A DNA stretch of 35,607 nucleotides from Thermolongibacillus altinsuensis (GCF_004341205.1 NZ_SLUL01000020.1:1-35607), one strand, 5' to 3'. Numbered from the stretch's first letter, positions 26,001 to 35,367 are shown. Made by a program: numbers and translations. Notes: generated from the sequence alone by a model not told the origin.

Positions 26001-26252
26001 TTATTTTTTATTTTGCACTAGTTTCACCATCATATTAGCGATGGCATGTTGTTCTTGTTCGTTTGCAACACTCCACAAATCAGATAATACGCGTTCTTCA
26101 GGATTTTTTGGATCGACTTGTTTCGCCAAATAATCACCGATTTGATAGGCAAGATCAGAGATAACTTGTTGGCTCATTCCTTGATCTTGCGCTTGATGAA
26201 GTCGATCGCCTAAAAAGCTTTTCCACTGTTCAAAGTTATCAAGAACAGACAT
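26001..26252 (-). CDS. ymfJ: YmfJ-type small protein (DUF3243)
   Basis: 83 aa, acidic and helical, function unknown (MSVLDNFEQWKSFLGDRLHQ ... IANMMVKLVQNKK). ATG 26250-26252 gives the family length; a longer in-frame reading upstream overlaps ymfI and has no RBS. The RBS AAGGAGG, 8 bases before the ATG, is partly enclosed in a hairpin (26255-26293). It is the last gene of the ymfF-ymfH-ymfI-ymfJ run. Confidence 0.88.
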   Translation of the reverse strand: MSVLDNFEQWKSFLGDRLHQAQDQGMSQQVISDLAYQIGDYLAKQVDPKNPEERVLSDLWSVANEQEQHAIANMMVKLVQNKK

Positions 26253-26254
26253 AT

Positions 26255-26293
26255 GGCAAACCTCCTTGAAATTCGTTTCAAGAACAGTTTGCC
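26255..26293 (-). promoter_or_regulatory. Hairpin over the ymfJ ribosome binding site
   Basis: In the mRNA, GGCAAAC pairs with GTTTGCC, and inside CTTGAAA pairs with TTTCAAG around a cgaa loop. AAGGAGG straddles the inner stem, the internal loop and the outer stem, 2 bases from the ATG. Structure seen; a role in restraining translation is inferred. Confidence 0.5.
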
Positions 26294-26319
26294 TCATTTG
26301 CAATAAAATTATGCTTTTA

Positions 26320-27033
26320 TTAACAATACCAACCACCATTAACAGATAAAATTTGCCCGGTGATATAAGAGGCGTCATCAGAAATTAAAAATGAAACAGC
26401 TTTCGCCACTTCTTCTGGTGTCCCAATCCGGCCAAGCGGGATTTGTTCGGCAAGATCGGCGAGTTCTTCCTCGTTTAAATGAGCAATCATCGGCGTAGCA
26501 ATGGCTCCAGGAGCGATGGCATTGACGCGAATTCCACTTAGGGCAACTTCTTTCGCTAGCGCTTTAACAAACGTATTTTGCGCCCCTTTGACCATCGAAT
26601 AAAGCACTTCACAAGAAGCGCCCGTTAACCCCCAAATAGAAGAAATCACAACAATTTGACCGCTTCGTTTTTTGATCATTTGCGGAAGCAGTCTTTTCGT
26701 GATTAAAAAGGGACTTGTCACATGTAATTGAACCATTTGCTGAACTTGCTCATCGCTCATATCCGTTACGAGCCCATAGAAGCTGTTGCCGCTATTATGA
26801 ACAAGCACATCGATGGGATGATGAATTTGCGACAGCAAATGGTCAACACCTGATGAACAAGAAAGATCCGCCTGAACGAGATGCACTTGTACCGAAAGCT
26901 GTTCGGATAAAGACACTAAAGCTTCTTTATTGCGATGATAATGCAAATAAAGTTGGTAACCATCTTGGGCGAGCTGATGGGCAATGCTTTGCCCAATCCC
27001 GCCGCTCGCCCCTGTTACTAACGCATATTTCAC
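26320..27033 (-). CDS. ymfI: Short-chain dehydrogenase/reductase (FabG-like), YmfI
   Basis: 237 aa SDR oxidoreductase. The cofactor loop TGASGGIG suits NADP(H). The catalytic set is present: NSG (in place of the usual NAG), Ser in VISSIWG, and Tyr/Lys in LYSMVKG. The C-terminus ITGQILSVNGGW is typical of FabG. The substrate is unknown; fatty-acid-like 3-oxoacyl reduction is the family default but the true fabG is normally elsewhere. GTG 27031-27033 is chosen with AAGGTGAT as RBS; an in-frame GTG three codons earlier overlaps it. It starts 19 bases after the ymfH stop. Confidence 0.9.
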   Translation of the reverse strand: MKYALVTGASGGIGQSIAHQLAQDGYQLYLHYHRNKEALVSLSEQLSVQVHLVQADLSCSSGVDHLLSQIHHPIDVLVHNSGNSFYGLVTDMSDEQVQQMVQLHVTSPFLITKRLLPQMIKKRSGQIVVISSIWGLTGASCEVLYSMVKGAQNTFVKALAKEVALSGIRVNAIAPGAIATPMIAHLNEEELADLAEQIPLGRIGTPEEVAKAVSFLISDDASYITGQILSVNGGWYC

Positions 27034-27052
27034 CTTGATCACCTTGCTTTAA

Positions 27053-28336
27053 TCATCTTGCTTTAGGAACAACTTGGCAAACGGTTAATTGCTTTTCGTC
27101 CAAGCATTCGCTCGCTACCGCTTCAATATCAGCTACCGTTAACGTTTCCAACGTCGGAACGACTTCAAATAAACTCATTTCGTTAAATGCGTAGCGCGTA
27201 AACTGATTGGCAATGTATTCTGGCGAATTAAGCGAACGTAAGAAAGCGCCGATTTTTTTCTTTTTAATTCGCTCTAATTCATTCTCATGAATGGTTGTAA
27301 ATTGAAACAATGTTTGTTTTAACTCCGTTGCTAATTGATCCGGATCCGGTGTATCTCCTCCGATTAGGGCAAAACCAAATTCTTTTTCTTCTGTATAATC
27401 GTACGCAAACGTTTCATCAATCAAGCCCTGTTGATATAACCGTTCATAGTGCGGAGAACTTTTGCCAAACAAATAATCAAGCAAAACATTCATCGCTAAT
27501 TCATGTTTTAATTTTTCTTGACCAAGGCGCGACACATTTTTCGCTTTGATTCCTACCAAACATTTTGGCGTTTGCACATTCATTTCAATGACCTTTTTTG
27601 CTTCTGCTACTTCCGTCGGCTCTTCGTAATGCCAACGTTGAATATTTTCAGCTGCACGAAACGTCTTTCGAGCTTGATTTTGACGAATTTGTTCCATTAT
27701 CTTTACATGATCAACAGGACCAACAATAAAGAGAAGCATATTGCTTGGATGATAAAAAGTTTCATAGCACTCATACAGCAAATCTTTTGTAATCTCCGAA
27801 ATCGATTCAACCGTACCTGCAATATCTATTTTTACAGGATGTTCGTGATACATGCTTTCAATTAATCCAAAATAAAGACGCCAATCTGGATTGTCATCAT
27901 ACATTCGAATTTCTTGCGCAATGATCCCTTTTTCTTTTTCAACGGTTTGCTCTGTAAAATACGGACTTTGGACAAAATCAATGAGCGTCTCTAAATTTTT
28001 TTCAACGTTTGTTGTGCTTGAAAATAAATAAGCGGTTCTTGTAAACGATGTAAAAGCGTTGGCTGAAGCTCCTTGTTTGCTAAATTGTTGAAATACATCC
28101 CCATCTTCTTTTTCAAATAGTTTGTGCTCTAAAAAATGGGCAATTCCATCAGGAACTTGCTTCATTTCCGTCTGGCCAAACGGTACAAATCGGTTATCAA
28201 CGGAACCATATCTCGTCGTAAATGTTGCATACGTTTTGTTAAATCCTTTTTTCGGCAAAATGTATACATCTAATCCGTTTTCTAGTTTTTCATAAAAAAG
28301 TTGTTCTTGCAATTGTTCGTAACGAATCGTTTTCAT
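27053..28336 (-). CDS. ymfH: M16 zinc peptidase, catalytic partner (YmfH)
   Basis: 427 aa, M16-type clamp-shaped peptidase made of two related halves. The inverted zinc motif HxxEH is present as HFLEHKLFEKEDGDVFQQF (about residue 68), with the downstream Glu expected around IAQEIRMYDD. Family members degrade short peptides, and B. subtilis relatives are linked to peptide processing. It overlaps the end of ymfF by 4 bases (ATGA), which suggests the two products are made in equal amounts and pair. No signal peptide, so cytosolic. Confidence 0.92.
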   Translation of the reverse strand: MKTIRYEQLQEQLFYEKLENGLDVYILPKKGFNKTYATFTTRYGSVDNRFVPFGQTEMKQVPDGIAHFLEHKLFEKEDGDVFQQFSKQGASANAFTSFTRTAYLFSSTTNVEKNLETLIDFVQSPYFTEQTVEKEKGIIAQEIRMYDDNPDWRLYFGLIESMYHEHPVKIDIAGTVESISEITKDLLYECYETFYHPSNMLLFIVGPVDHVKIMEQIRQNQARKTFRAAENIQRWHYEEPTEVAEAKKVIEMNVQTPKCLVGIKAKNVSRLGQEKLKHELAMNVLLDYLFGKSSPHYERLYQQGLIDETFAYDYTEEKEFGFALIGGDTPDPDQLATELKQTLFQFTTIHENELERIKKKKIGAFLRSLNSPEYIANQFTRYAFNEMSLFEVVPTLETLTVADIEAVASECLDEKQLTVCQVVPKAR

Positions 28337-29610
28337 TGATTCTCACCGTCCTTTTCTGTAAGGAAATAAATTGTATCTAACTCAATTTTTTTAGCTACTT
28401 GAACAATTTGGTCGCGCGTCACAGCGTCAATTCCCTGTAACCACTCATGAAAAGGCCGCTTGCGCTGCGCAATCACATTATGATAAGAAACTTCAACCAT
28501 TCCTCGCGGCGTATCGATGGTTTCTAACAGCTGATTGCGAATGACCGCCTTCGTTTGCGTTATTTCTTCATCGGTGAAATCCCCTTTTTTCATCGCTTCC
28601 ATTTGCTCATTTATAATTTTTACAGCCTTTTCGTAATTTTTTGGTTCGATTCCCGACATCACCATGAGAAATCCTTGATGGCTTTCCACACGCGAAGCGG
28701 CATAGTAAGCGAGGCTTGCTTTTTCCCGCACATTGATAAATAGTTTCGAATGAGAAAAGCCGCCAAAAATGCCGTTCCATACTTGCAACGCGTAATAATC
28801 GTCATCGTTATATGTAACGTTTGTACGATAGCCAATATTTAATTTCCCTTGTTTGACATCTTGCCGTTCGATGATTTCTTTCACTTCCGCTTTTGTCTTT
28901 CTAATGCCATCGTTTAATGCATTCCCTTTTCGCGGGCTAAATGAAAAAAGGCGTTCAACCATCGTTTTTACTTCTGCTATATCCACATCCCCGATTACAT
29001 ATAAATCAACGTCATCTTCTTTTAGCGCTCGTTCATAATACGCATAGAGACGCTTTGCATCAATTTGATCCACATCTTGCAATTCTCCATGAACATCGAG
29101 GGCATAAGGCTCTCCTTTGTACATTTCTTGCACGAGCCGCAAATTCGCATAGCGCATTTTATCATCAAAGATGGACTGAATTTTTTGCTTTAATACCCGT
29201 TTTTCTTGTTCAACGATCTTCGTCGAAAACGCTCCATTTTCAAGCAACGGTGAAAAAAGAATTTCATGAAGCAACTCAAGCGCTTTACTTAAAAGAGGAG
29301 CAGCGTCTTTTAGAAATTTTTCATTCGCAATATCGATCCGAAACGTAATAATATGATACTCTCCTTTTTTCATTAAATCGACATGTAACGTTGCTCCATA
29401 AAGATCGTCTAAATAACTTCTTAATTGCATCATCGTCGGATGCGTTTTCGTTGCGCTTTGTAACACATAGGGCAACAACGCTCGCAATGTAACATCCTCT
29501 TTTCTGAGCGGTGCCTTCATTTTAAAAACAATCGTATTCGTTTTATACTTCTCCGTTGGAATGAGATGAAGCCGCAATCCTTGAATCTGTTCAATTTGTT
29601 CTTGAAACAT
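28333..29610 (-). CDS. ymfF: M16 peptidase-like protein lacking the zinc motif (YmfF)
   Basis: 425 aa of the M16 fold. I find no HxxEH anywhere, so this half should be inactive alone. The C-terminal half keeps the substrate-binding segment (GGFSHSKLFINVREKASLAY, with Arg and Tyr) that in M16B heterodimers complements the catalytic partner. Together with overlapping ymfH this fits an inactive/active heterodimer. AGGAGGG precedes ATG 29610. It begins the ymfF-H-I-J run after the nup terminator. Confidence 0.92.
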   Translation of the reverse strand: MFQEQIEQIQGLRLHLIPTEKYKTNTIVFKMKAPLRKEDVTLRALLPYVLQSATKTHPTMMQLRSYLDDLYGATLHVDLMKKGEYHIITFRIDIANEKFLKDAAPLLSKALELLHEILFSPLLENGAFSTKIVEQEKRVLKQKIQSIFDDKMRYANLRLVQEMYKGEPYALDVHGELQDVDQIDAKRLYAYYERALKEDDVDLYVIGDVDIAEVKTMVERLFSFSPRKGNALNDGIRKTKAEVKEIIERQDVKQGKLNIGYRTNVTYNDDDYYALQVWNGIFGGFSHSKLFINVREKASLAYYAASRVESHQGFLMVMSGIEPKNYEKAVKIINEQMEAMKKGDFTDEEITQTKAVIRNQLLETIDTPRGMVEVSYHNVIAQRKRPFHEWLQGIDAVTRDQIVQVAKKIELDTIYFLTEKDGENQ

Positions 29611-29676
29611 TGAAAACCCTCCTTTTTTATATCATATGTTTTTATTATCTTTCATCATATCTCTTTTCATGACAAA

Positions 29677-29713
29677 AAACAAAGAACCCGATGTTGATCG
29701 AGTTCCTTGTTTA
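29677..29713 (-). terminator. Terminator of the nup operon
   Basis: On the - strand, an AACAAGGAACTCGAT arm pairs with ATCGGGTTCTTTGTT (G.U pairs allowed), loop CAAC, then a T-run. It is 11 bases past the nupQ stop. Confidence 0.75.
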
Positions 29714-29723
29714 CATAATATTT

Positions 29724-30683
29724 TTATCGTTTTCCTTTAATGTACGGTGTACCTAATGCTTTTGGCGCATCCGCCCGTCCGATAAATCCTGTTAATGCCA
29801 AAATGGTTAAAACGTAAGGAGCAATAAGCAAATAAACCGTCGGAACATCTCTCAAAAACGGAATGGCCTGACCAACAATGCTCAAGCTTTGCGCAAAACC
29901 AAAGAAGAGAGCTGCTCCCATCGCTCCAAGCGGATGCCATTTTCCGAAAATCATCGCAGCAAGCGCCATAAATCCTTGTCCTGAAATCGTCGCATGACTA
30001 AAATCGCGCGAGATAATCGTCGCATAAATGGATCCGCCGATTCCAGCTAAAGCGCCGCTGATCATAACGGCAATGTAGCGCATTCTTGCTACGTTAATTC
30101 CCATCGTATCCGCAGCCATTGGATGTTCACCAACAGAGCGGAGACGAAGACCAAAAGGAGTTTTATAGATCACATACCAAACGATAAATGCTAAGACGAT
30201 CGCAATATAGGATGGAATATAACCATTTGAGAAAAACAATGGACCGATAATCGGAATTTTGCTCAAAATCGGAATATCAATTTTATCAAAACCGACTTCA
30301 ACTTGATCGGTTTGCCCTTTTCCATACATCATTTTCACAAGGAATAACGATAAACCTAAAGCTAAAAAGTTGATGGCTACACCGCTAACGACTTGATCCG
30401 CACGCAATGAAATGGAAGCGACCGCATGCAATAAAGAAAACAAAGAAGCAACGACCATCGCTACCAACATGGCCAACCAAGGAGTTAAATCGCCAAATTG
30501 ATCCGCGAATGTAAGGTTAAACACAACGCCAACAAATGCTCCAATCACCATTAACCCTTCCAAGCCGATATTTACAACGCCGGAGCGTTCACTAAATACG
30601 CCACCAAGCGCGGTGAAAATAAGTGGCGCTGCAAAGAAAATCGCGGAAGGAATAATAATTTCGAGAATGTTAAAGAAGTCCAC
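29724..30683 (-). CDS. nupQ: Nucleoside ABC transporter permease NupQ
   Basis: 319 aa, hydrophobic, of the BPD_transp_2 family with about eight to ten membrane helices. It keeps the family segment ERSGVVNIGLEGLMVIGAF near the N-terminus and the coupling-helix region RLRSVGEHPMAADTMGINVA. It pairs with NupP to form the membrane channel. The start is GTG 30681-30683 directly after the nupP TAA (TAAGTG), with AAGGAGG inside the nupP end, so translation is coupled. Confidence 0.92.
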   Translation of the reverse strand: MDFFNILEIIIPSAIFFAAPLIFTALGGVFSERSGVVNIGLEGLMVIGAFVGVVFNLTFADQFGDLTPWLAMLVAMVVASLFSLLHAVASISLRADQVVSGVAINFLALGLSLFLVKMMYGKGQTDQVEVGFDKIDIPILSKIPIIGPLFFSNGYIPSYIAIVLAFIVWYVIYKTPFGLRLRSVGEHPMAADTMGINVARMRYIAVMISGALAGIGGSIYATIISRDFSHATISGQGFMALAAMIFGKWHPLGAMGAALFFGFAQSLSIVGQAIPFLRDVPTVYLLIAPYVLTILALTGFIGRADAPKALGTPYIKGKR

Positions 30684-31730
30684 TTATTTTCCCTCCTTTT
30701 TGAAGCGATTAAGTACAAGACGAATCAAATAGCTTGACGCAACAAAGAAAATGATAAGAGCGATGACAATATCGACAAGTTCTGTCGGTACATCAGCGCT
30801 TGATGGCATCTCTAATGCTCCAACCTTTAACGCTCCGAACAAGATGGCAGCGAAAATAATTCCAAACGCATTATTTCCACCAAGAAGAGCGACCGCGATT
30901 CCATCGAAGCCGACTCCCGTAAATCCTGCTTTTACTGAAATGTTTTCAAATGTCCCTAATCCTTCCATCGCTCCAGCAACACCTGCAAAGGCACCAGAAA
31001 TGACCATGGCTAAAACGATGTTGCGGTTTACATTCATCCCAGCATAATGGGATGCATGCTGGTTAAAACCAACTGCTCGCAGCTCATATCCTTTTGTCGT
31101 TTTTTCAAGTAAAAACCACATCACGACCGCACCAATGAGCGAAATGATAATTCCGTAGTGTAGCGTTGAGTAATCGGTAATCGATTGTAAAAATTCGGAT
31201 CGTAAAGAAGCGGAAGCATGAATTTTTTCTGATTTAAATCCTTGATCTGATAATACAGAACGAATAATTGCGTTCGACACATGCAACGCAATATAGTTCA
31301 TCATAATCGTAACAATAACCTCATGCACTTTAAACCGCGCTTTTAAAATTCCCGGAATAAACGCCCATAAAGCTCCAGCAATCGCTGCCGCTAAAATGGC
31401 AAGAGGTAAATGAATGAATTTTGGAAGTTCAAAAGAAACTCCTACCCATACAGCTGCAAGCCATCCGACAATCAACTGACCTTCGACGCCGATATTAAAC
31501 AAACCTGTTCGAAAGGCAAATGCAACCGCTAATCCCGCAAGAATATATGGAGTGACTTGACGAATCGTTTCTCCAATATAATATCGATCACCAAACGCTC
31601 CATACAAAAGCGCGGAGTATCCTGCAATCGGATCGTATCCGCTCACAATCATGACGATTGCACCAGCAAGAATTCCAAGCAATACCGCGAAAATAGGAAT
31701 CATAATATTGGTGAGACGATTTGAATTCAT
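30684..31730 (-). CDS. nupP: Nucleoside ABC transporter permease NupP
   Basis: 348 aa, multi-helix permease. FRTGLFNIGVEGQLIVGWLA and the coupling segment GYELRAVGFNQHASHYAGMN are characteristic. Its ATG overlaps the nupO TGA (ATGA). It forms the second channel half with NupQ. Confidence 0.92.
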   Translation of the reverse strand: MNSNRLTNIMIPIFAVLLGILAGAIVMIVSGYDPIAGYSALLYGAFGDRYYIGETIRQVTPYILAGLAVAFAFRTGLFNIGVEGQLIVGWLAAVWVGVSFELPKFIHLPLAILAAAIAGALWAFIPGILKARFKVHEVIVTIMMNYIALHVSNAIIRSVLSDQGFKSEKIHASASLRSEFLQSITDYSTLHYGIIISLIGAVVMWFLLEKTTKGYELRAVGFNQHASHYAGMNVNRNIVLAMVISGAFAGVAGAMEGLGTFENISVKAGFTGVGFDGIAVALLGGNNAFGIIFAAILFGALKVGALEMPSSADVPTELVDIVIALIIFFVASSYLIRLVLNRFKKEGK

Positions 31731-33256
31731 GATGAAACACCTGCTTCCTTCCGTTTACTTCCTGCCATCAACAAGCCAAGTTCTTGTTCTGTTGTTTCTT
31801 TCGGATCCACAATCGCCACAATTTTTCCTTCGTAAATGACAGCGATTCGATCGCTGACGTTCATAATTTCATCCAATTCAAAGGAAACAAGCAATACCGC
31901 TTTCCCTTTATCGCGTTGTTCAATGAGCCGCTTATGAATAAACTCGATGGCCCCAACGTCCAATCCGCGAGTCGGTTGCGCAGCAATTAAAAGATCTGGA
32001 TCGCGATCCACTTCTCGGCCGATGATCGCTTTTTGTTGGTTTCCTCCTGAAAGCGCGCGCGCTTTTGTGTATTCATCAGGAGTACGAACGTCAAACTCTT
32101 GAATTAATTGACGAGCTTTTTCATAAATCTTTTTAAAGTTTAAAATGCCGTTTTTCGAATAAGGTTCTTTATAATAAGTTTGCAATACCATGTTTTCAGC
32201 AATTGGAAAATCGAGAACAAGTCCGTGTTTATGGCGATCTTGTGGAATGTGGCCAACACCTGCTTCCGTAATTTGACGCGGCGTTAAGTTACGGATTTCC
32301 TTTCCATTTAGCTTGATGGAACCCGATTCTGATTTGATGAGGCCCGTAATCGCTTCAATCAATTCTGATTGTCCATTTCCATCTACGCCCGCGATTCCGA
32401 CAATTTCCCCGCTATGAACAGTCAAGTTTAGATGATCAACAACGGTCACGCCGCGAGAATCTTTCACAACTAAATCTTTAATTTCCAACACAGGTTTTCC
32501 TACTTTTGGAGGTTTCTTTTCCGTCTTGAAATGAACCTCGCGTCCAACCATCATTGCGGCTAGTTCATTTGGATTTGTCTCCGAAACGTTAAGCGTCCCA
32601 ATTCCTTTACCGCGACGAATAACCGTTACACGATCGCACACTTCCATAATTTCTTTCAGCTTATGCGTAATTAAAATAATGGACTTCCCTTCTTTTACAA
32701 GTGTTTTCATAATTTGAATAAGCTCTTGGATTTCTTGCGGTGTCAATACGGCTGTCGGTTCATCAAAAATGAGAATATCTGCGCCGCGATATAACGTTTT
32801 TAAAATTTCTACACGTTGCTGCATTCCAACCGAAATGTCAGCAATTTTTGCCGTTGGATCAACGGCAAGCCCATAGCGTTCAGAGAGCTCCCTTACTTCC
32901 TGCTCTGCGCGCTTCATATCAATTTGTCCGCGTTTTGTTGGCTCACTTCCTAAAATAATGTTTTCTGTTACTGTAAATGTATCAACAAGCATAAAATGTT
33001 GGTGGACCATCCCAATTCCAAGATCATTCGCAACATTTGGATTTGCAATTTTAACCGTTTTTCCTTTTACGCGAATTTCCCCGCCATCCGGTTGATATAA
33101 ACCGAATAAAACGTTCATCAGCGTTGATTTTCCTGCGCCGTTTTCGCCAAGAAGGGCATGAATCTCTCCTTTCTTTAATTGAAGGGTAATGTTGTCGTTT
33201 GCCACGAAATTACCGAATACTTTGCGGATATTCAACATCTCAATTACGTATTCCAA
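31727..33256 (-). CDS. nupO: Nucleoside ABC transporter ATPase NupO
   Basis: 509 aa with two ABC domains in tandem. The first is canonical: Walker A GENGAGKST, signature ISVGMQQRVE, Walker B ILIFDEPTAVLTP. The second has a degenerate Walker A (GVDGNGQSE) but an intact LSGGNQQK signature, followed by LLIAAQPTRGLDVG; this asymmetry is normal for sugar/nucleoside-type importers. The protein powers uptake through NupP-NupQ. It is preceded by the nupN terminator, so it may be read at a lower level than nupN. Confidence 0.94.
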   Translation of the reverse strand: MEYVIEMLNIRKVFGNFVANDNITLQLKKGEIHALLGENGAGKSTLMNVLFGLYQPDGGEIRVKGKTVKIANPNVANDLGIGMVHQHFMLVDTFTVTENIILGSEPTKRGQIDMKRAEQEVRELSERYGLAVDPTAKIADISVGMQQRVEILKTLYRGADILIFDEPTAVLTPQEIQELIQIMKTLVKEGKSIILITHKLKEIMEVCDRVTVIRRGKGIGTLNVSETNPNELAAMMVGREVHFKTEKKPPKVGKPVLEIKDLVVKDSRGVTVVDHLNLTVHSGEIVGIAGVDGNGQSELIEAITGLIKSESGSIKLNGKEIRNLTPRQITEAGVGHIPQDRHKHGLVLDFPIAENMVLQTYYKEPYSKNGILNFKKIYEKARQLIQEFDVRTPDEYTKARALSGGNQQKAIIGREVDRDPDLLIAAQPTRGLDVGAIEFIHKRLIEQRDKGKAVLLVSFELDEIMNVSDRIAVIYEGKIVAIVDPKETTEQELGLLMAGSKRKEAGVSS

Positions 33257-33327
33257 TCATCATTCACTCCTTGTATGAGCATGTTAAAATCACCAAATGA
33301 AAAGCTGCAAAAACTTGCAACTTTTCA

Positions 33328-33357
33328 TTTAATGATTTAATGATCTAATGATTTAAT
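33328..33357. repeat. Tandem octamer repeat
   Basis: TTTAATGA TTTAATGA TCTAATGA TTTAAT: three full units and a partial one between nupN and nupO, just upstream (in the + direction) of the nupN terminator. Confidence 0.7.
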
Positions 33358-33363
33358 TTCAAT

Positions 33364-33391
33364 AAAAAGGCTAGTTTTCACTAGCCTTTTT
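33364..33391 (-). terminator. Terminator/attenuator between nupN and nupO
   Basis: AAAAAGGCTAG (33364-33374) pairs perfectly with CTAGCCTTTTT (33381-33391). A second imperfect hairpin follows at 33299-33328 (TGAAAAG.TGCAA against TTGCA.CTTTTCA). Such mid-operon stops usually make the binding protein more abundant than the transporter. Confidence 0.8.
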
Positions 33392-33401
33392 ATTTAGTTT
33401 T

Positions 33402-34496
33402 TTATTTCTTTAATGTTGCTTCAAATTCTTTATATTCTTCACGAGTTTTTGGCACTTTTACTTCGCCGTTAATAATTTTTTGTTTCCACTCTTCGACAGC
33501 TTTTAACACATCTTGAGAAAGGTTGTCTGTTGATGGAGCAATGCCAACACCATCTTCTTTAAGTCCGTACTCAACCGCTTGCCCACCTGGGAAGTTTCCA
33601 TTTTTCGTTTTTGTTGCTAAGTCATAAACCGCAACGTCTACACGCTTAACCATGGATGTTAATGTTACGCTTTTATCTGTTCCAGGAATTTTTCCTTCTT
33701 CATATTGGTCGCGGTCAACACCGATGACCCAAATTTCTTTATTTGGATCTTGTTTTTTCAAGTCGATGGCTTCAGAGAACACACCGTTTCCTGTCGCACC
33801 TGCCGCATGGTAAATGACGTCAATTCCAGATGCATACATACTTGAAGCGATCGCTTTTCCTTTATCCGCTTTATCAAACGCTCCAGCATATTGAACTTCT
33901 ACTGTTGCGTTCGGATTGACAGCTTTTACTCCTGCGAGGAATCCGCTTTCAAATTTCTCAATTAACGGGATTTCCATACCGCCAACAAAACCAACTTTAT
34001 TCGTTTTCGTCGTTAAACCAGCAACAACCCCAACAAGGAATGAACCTTCATGCTCCTTGAATATAATGCTTGCTACGTTTGGCTTTTCAACAACGCTGTC
34101 AACGATCGCAAATTTATTATTTGGTTTTTGATCAGCAATTTCTGTAATAGCATCCGTCATTAAGAAACCGATCCCGAAAATTAAATCGAATTTACTGCGA
34201 ACGAGTTTATTTAAGTTCGTTGCATAGTCAGCGTCACTTTGTGATTGTAGATAGTCATAGCCGCCTTTTCCTTTTTTCAAACCGTTCTCTTCACCAAATT
34301 TTTGCAAGCCTTCCCATGCAGATTGGTTGAACGATTTGTCATCAATTCCACCAACGTCTGTAACCATCGCTACGCTAAAGCCATTACCTTTTCCTTCTTC
34401 TGCTGCTTTGTCTTCTTTAGCTTGCCCGCAACCTCCTAAAAGCATACCGGCAGTCAATAAAAGAGAAAGTGATAGACCTAAACGCTTTTTCTTCAT
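33402..34496 (-). CDS. nupN: BmpA-family nucleoside-binding lipoprotein NupN
   Basis: 364 aa. A lipoprotein signal (positively charged KKKR, hydrophobic [14 protein letters not shown], lipobox LGGC) leads to Cys at about residue 23, so the protein is anchored outside the membrane. The mature part is a PBP1/BmpA-type purine nucleoside receptor ([20 protein letters not shown] near the N-terminus, then [15 protein letters not shown] and [11 protein letters not shown]). It delivers ligand to NupO-P-Q. ATG 34494-34496 is chosen with AGGGGG upstream. A candidate promoter TTGAAG-N17-TTATAT lies in the 99-base gap behind ymfC. Confidence 0.94.
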   Translation of the reverse strand: MKKKRLGLSLSLLLTAGMLLGGCGQAKEDKAAEEGKGNGFSVAMVTDVGGIDDKSFNQSAWEGLQKFGEENGLKKGKGGYDYLQSQSDADYATNLNKLVRSKFDLIFGIGFLMTDAITEIADQKPNNKFAIVDSVVEKPNVASIIFKEHEGSFLVGVVAGLTTKTNKVGFVGGMEIPLIEKFESGFLAGVKAVNPNATVEVQYAGAFDKADKGKAIASSMYASGIDVIYHAAGATGNGVFSEAIDLKKQDPNKEIWVIGVDRDQYEEGKIPGTDKSVTLTSMVKRVDVAVYDLATKTKNGNFPGGQAVEYGLKEDGVGIAPSTDNLSQDVLKAVEEWKQKIINGEVKVPKTREEYKEFEATLKK

Positions 34497-34595
34497 CAAT
34501 CTTTACCCCCTTGGATAAAATTTAGAAATATAAAAACTTTGTTTCGTGAACTTCAACCCTTCTCGGATGGCGTCACCTCCTTAAAAAGATTTGAA

Positions 34596-35321
34596 CTACA
34601 CGCGTTTTCTTAATACGTGGAAACTAAATTTGTCAGATTTAAAATAGTCAATCGAATAAAGAATCGGCTCATCGTTTTCGTCAAAATGCAACTGTTTTAG
34701 TACAAGCAAAGCCGATTCAGGGTCGCATTCTAAAATCGGTGATACTTTTTCGTGATAACCGAGCGGTTCAATATGAGTAACCGCATAAGCAATATAACGA
34801 TTCGCTTCATTATGTAATATTTCTAATAATGACTCTTTTTCATAAGCAATCCCTTTAGGTAAATATTTACAAGGGACTTTATCGATACAATACACGACTG
34901 GTTCATTATTTGCTGTTCGAACTCGTTCAACAACTAAAATTTCTTCATCTTTCGAACATTGAAAACGCTTTATATCTTCCTCAGTCGGACTTTGAATCGA
35001 AGAGGAGAGAAAAATCGTACCAGGCTTACGGCCAGCTTGTTTAATCATGTCCGTGACGCTGCTTAATTGTTCAATCCCCGATGTAAACATTGGTTTAGAA
35101 TTGACAAAGGTACCAACGCCGTGACGACGAATGATAACGTTTTCTTCCTCAAGAACACGGAGCGCCTCCCGCAACGTTGCTCGACTAACTCCTAATTGTT
35201 TCGCTAGTTCAAATTCAGAAGGCAGTTTCTCTTTTTCTTTATAAACCCCTGTTTCAATATCATGTTTAATCCGATCAATCACTTGTAAATACAAATGACG
35301 ATGGTCCGACTTAATCGACAT
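34596..35321 (-). CDS. ymfC: GntR-family regulator with UTRA domain (YmfC)
   Basis: 241 aa. The N-terminal winged helix (about 1-75) has [20 protein letters not shown] and [15 protein letters not shown], typical of HutC-type GntR regulators. The C-terminal UTRA domain (about 90-240) binds a small effector. ATG 35319-35321 is preferred, with GGGGG 7 bases upstream. It lies directly upstream of nupN on the same strand, so regulation of nucleoside uptake is plausible but unproven; in B. subtilis ymfC sits near ymfF without nup genes. A perfect inverted repeat just upstream suggests autoregulation. Confidence 0.9.
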   Translation of the reverse strand: MSIKSDHRHLYLQVIDRIKHDIETGVYKEKEKLPSEFELAKQLGVSRATLREALRVLEEENVIIRRHGVGTFVNSKPMFTSGIEQLSSVTDMIKQAGRKPGTIFLSSSIQSPTEEDIKRFQCSKDEEILVVERVRTANNEPVVYCIDKVPCKYLPKGIAYEKESLLEILHNEANRYIAYAVTHIEPLGYHEKVSPILECDPESALLVLKQLHFDENDEPILYSIDYFKSDKFSFHVLRKRV

Positions 35322-35353
35322 CACCAAGCCCCCATACAATTAATTTCCAAGAT

Positions 35354-35367
35354 ATCAGACCTCTGAT
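35354..35367. promoter_or_regulatory. Inverted-repeat operator upstream of ymfC
   Basis: ATCAGA-CC-TCTGAT is a perfect inverted repeat 33 bases before the ymfC start. An overlapping second half-site (TTAGAC, 35369-35374) repeats the pattern. It lies just downstream of a TATAAT on the - strand, so a bound regulator would block transcription start. Confidence 0.5.

Noticed and set aside
34502-34560. CodY box in the nupN leader
   Set aside because: The best stretch (ATATTTCTAAATTTT) has about five mismatches to AATTTTCWGAAAATT, too many to call.
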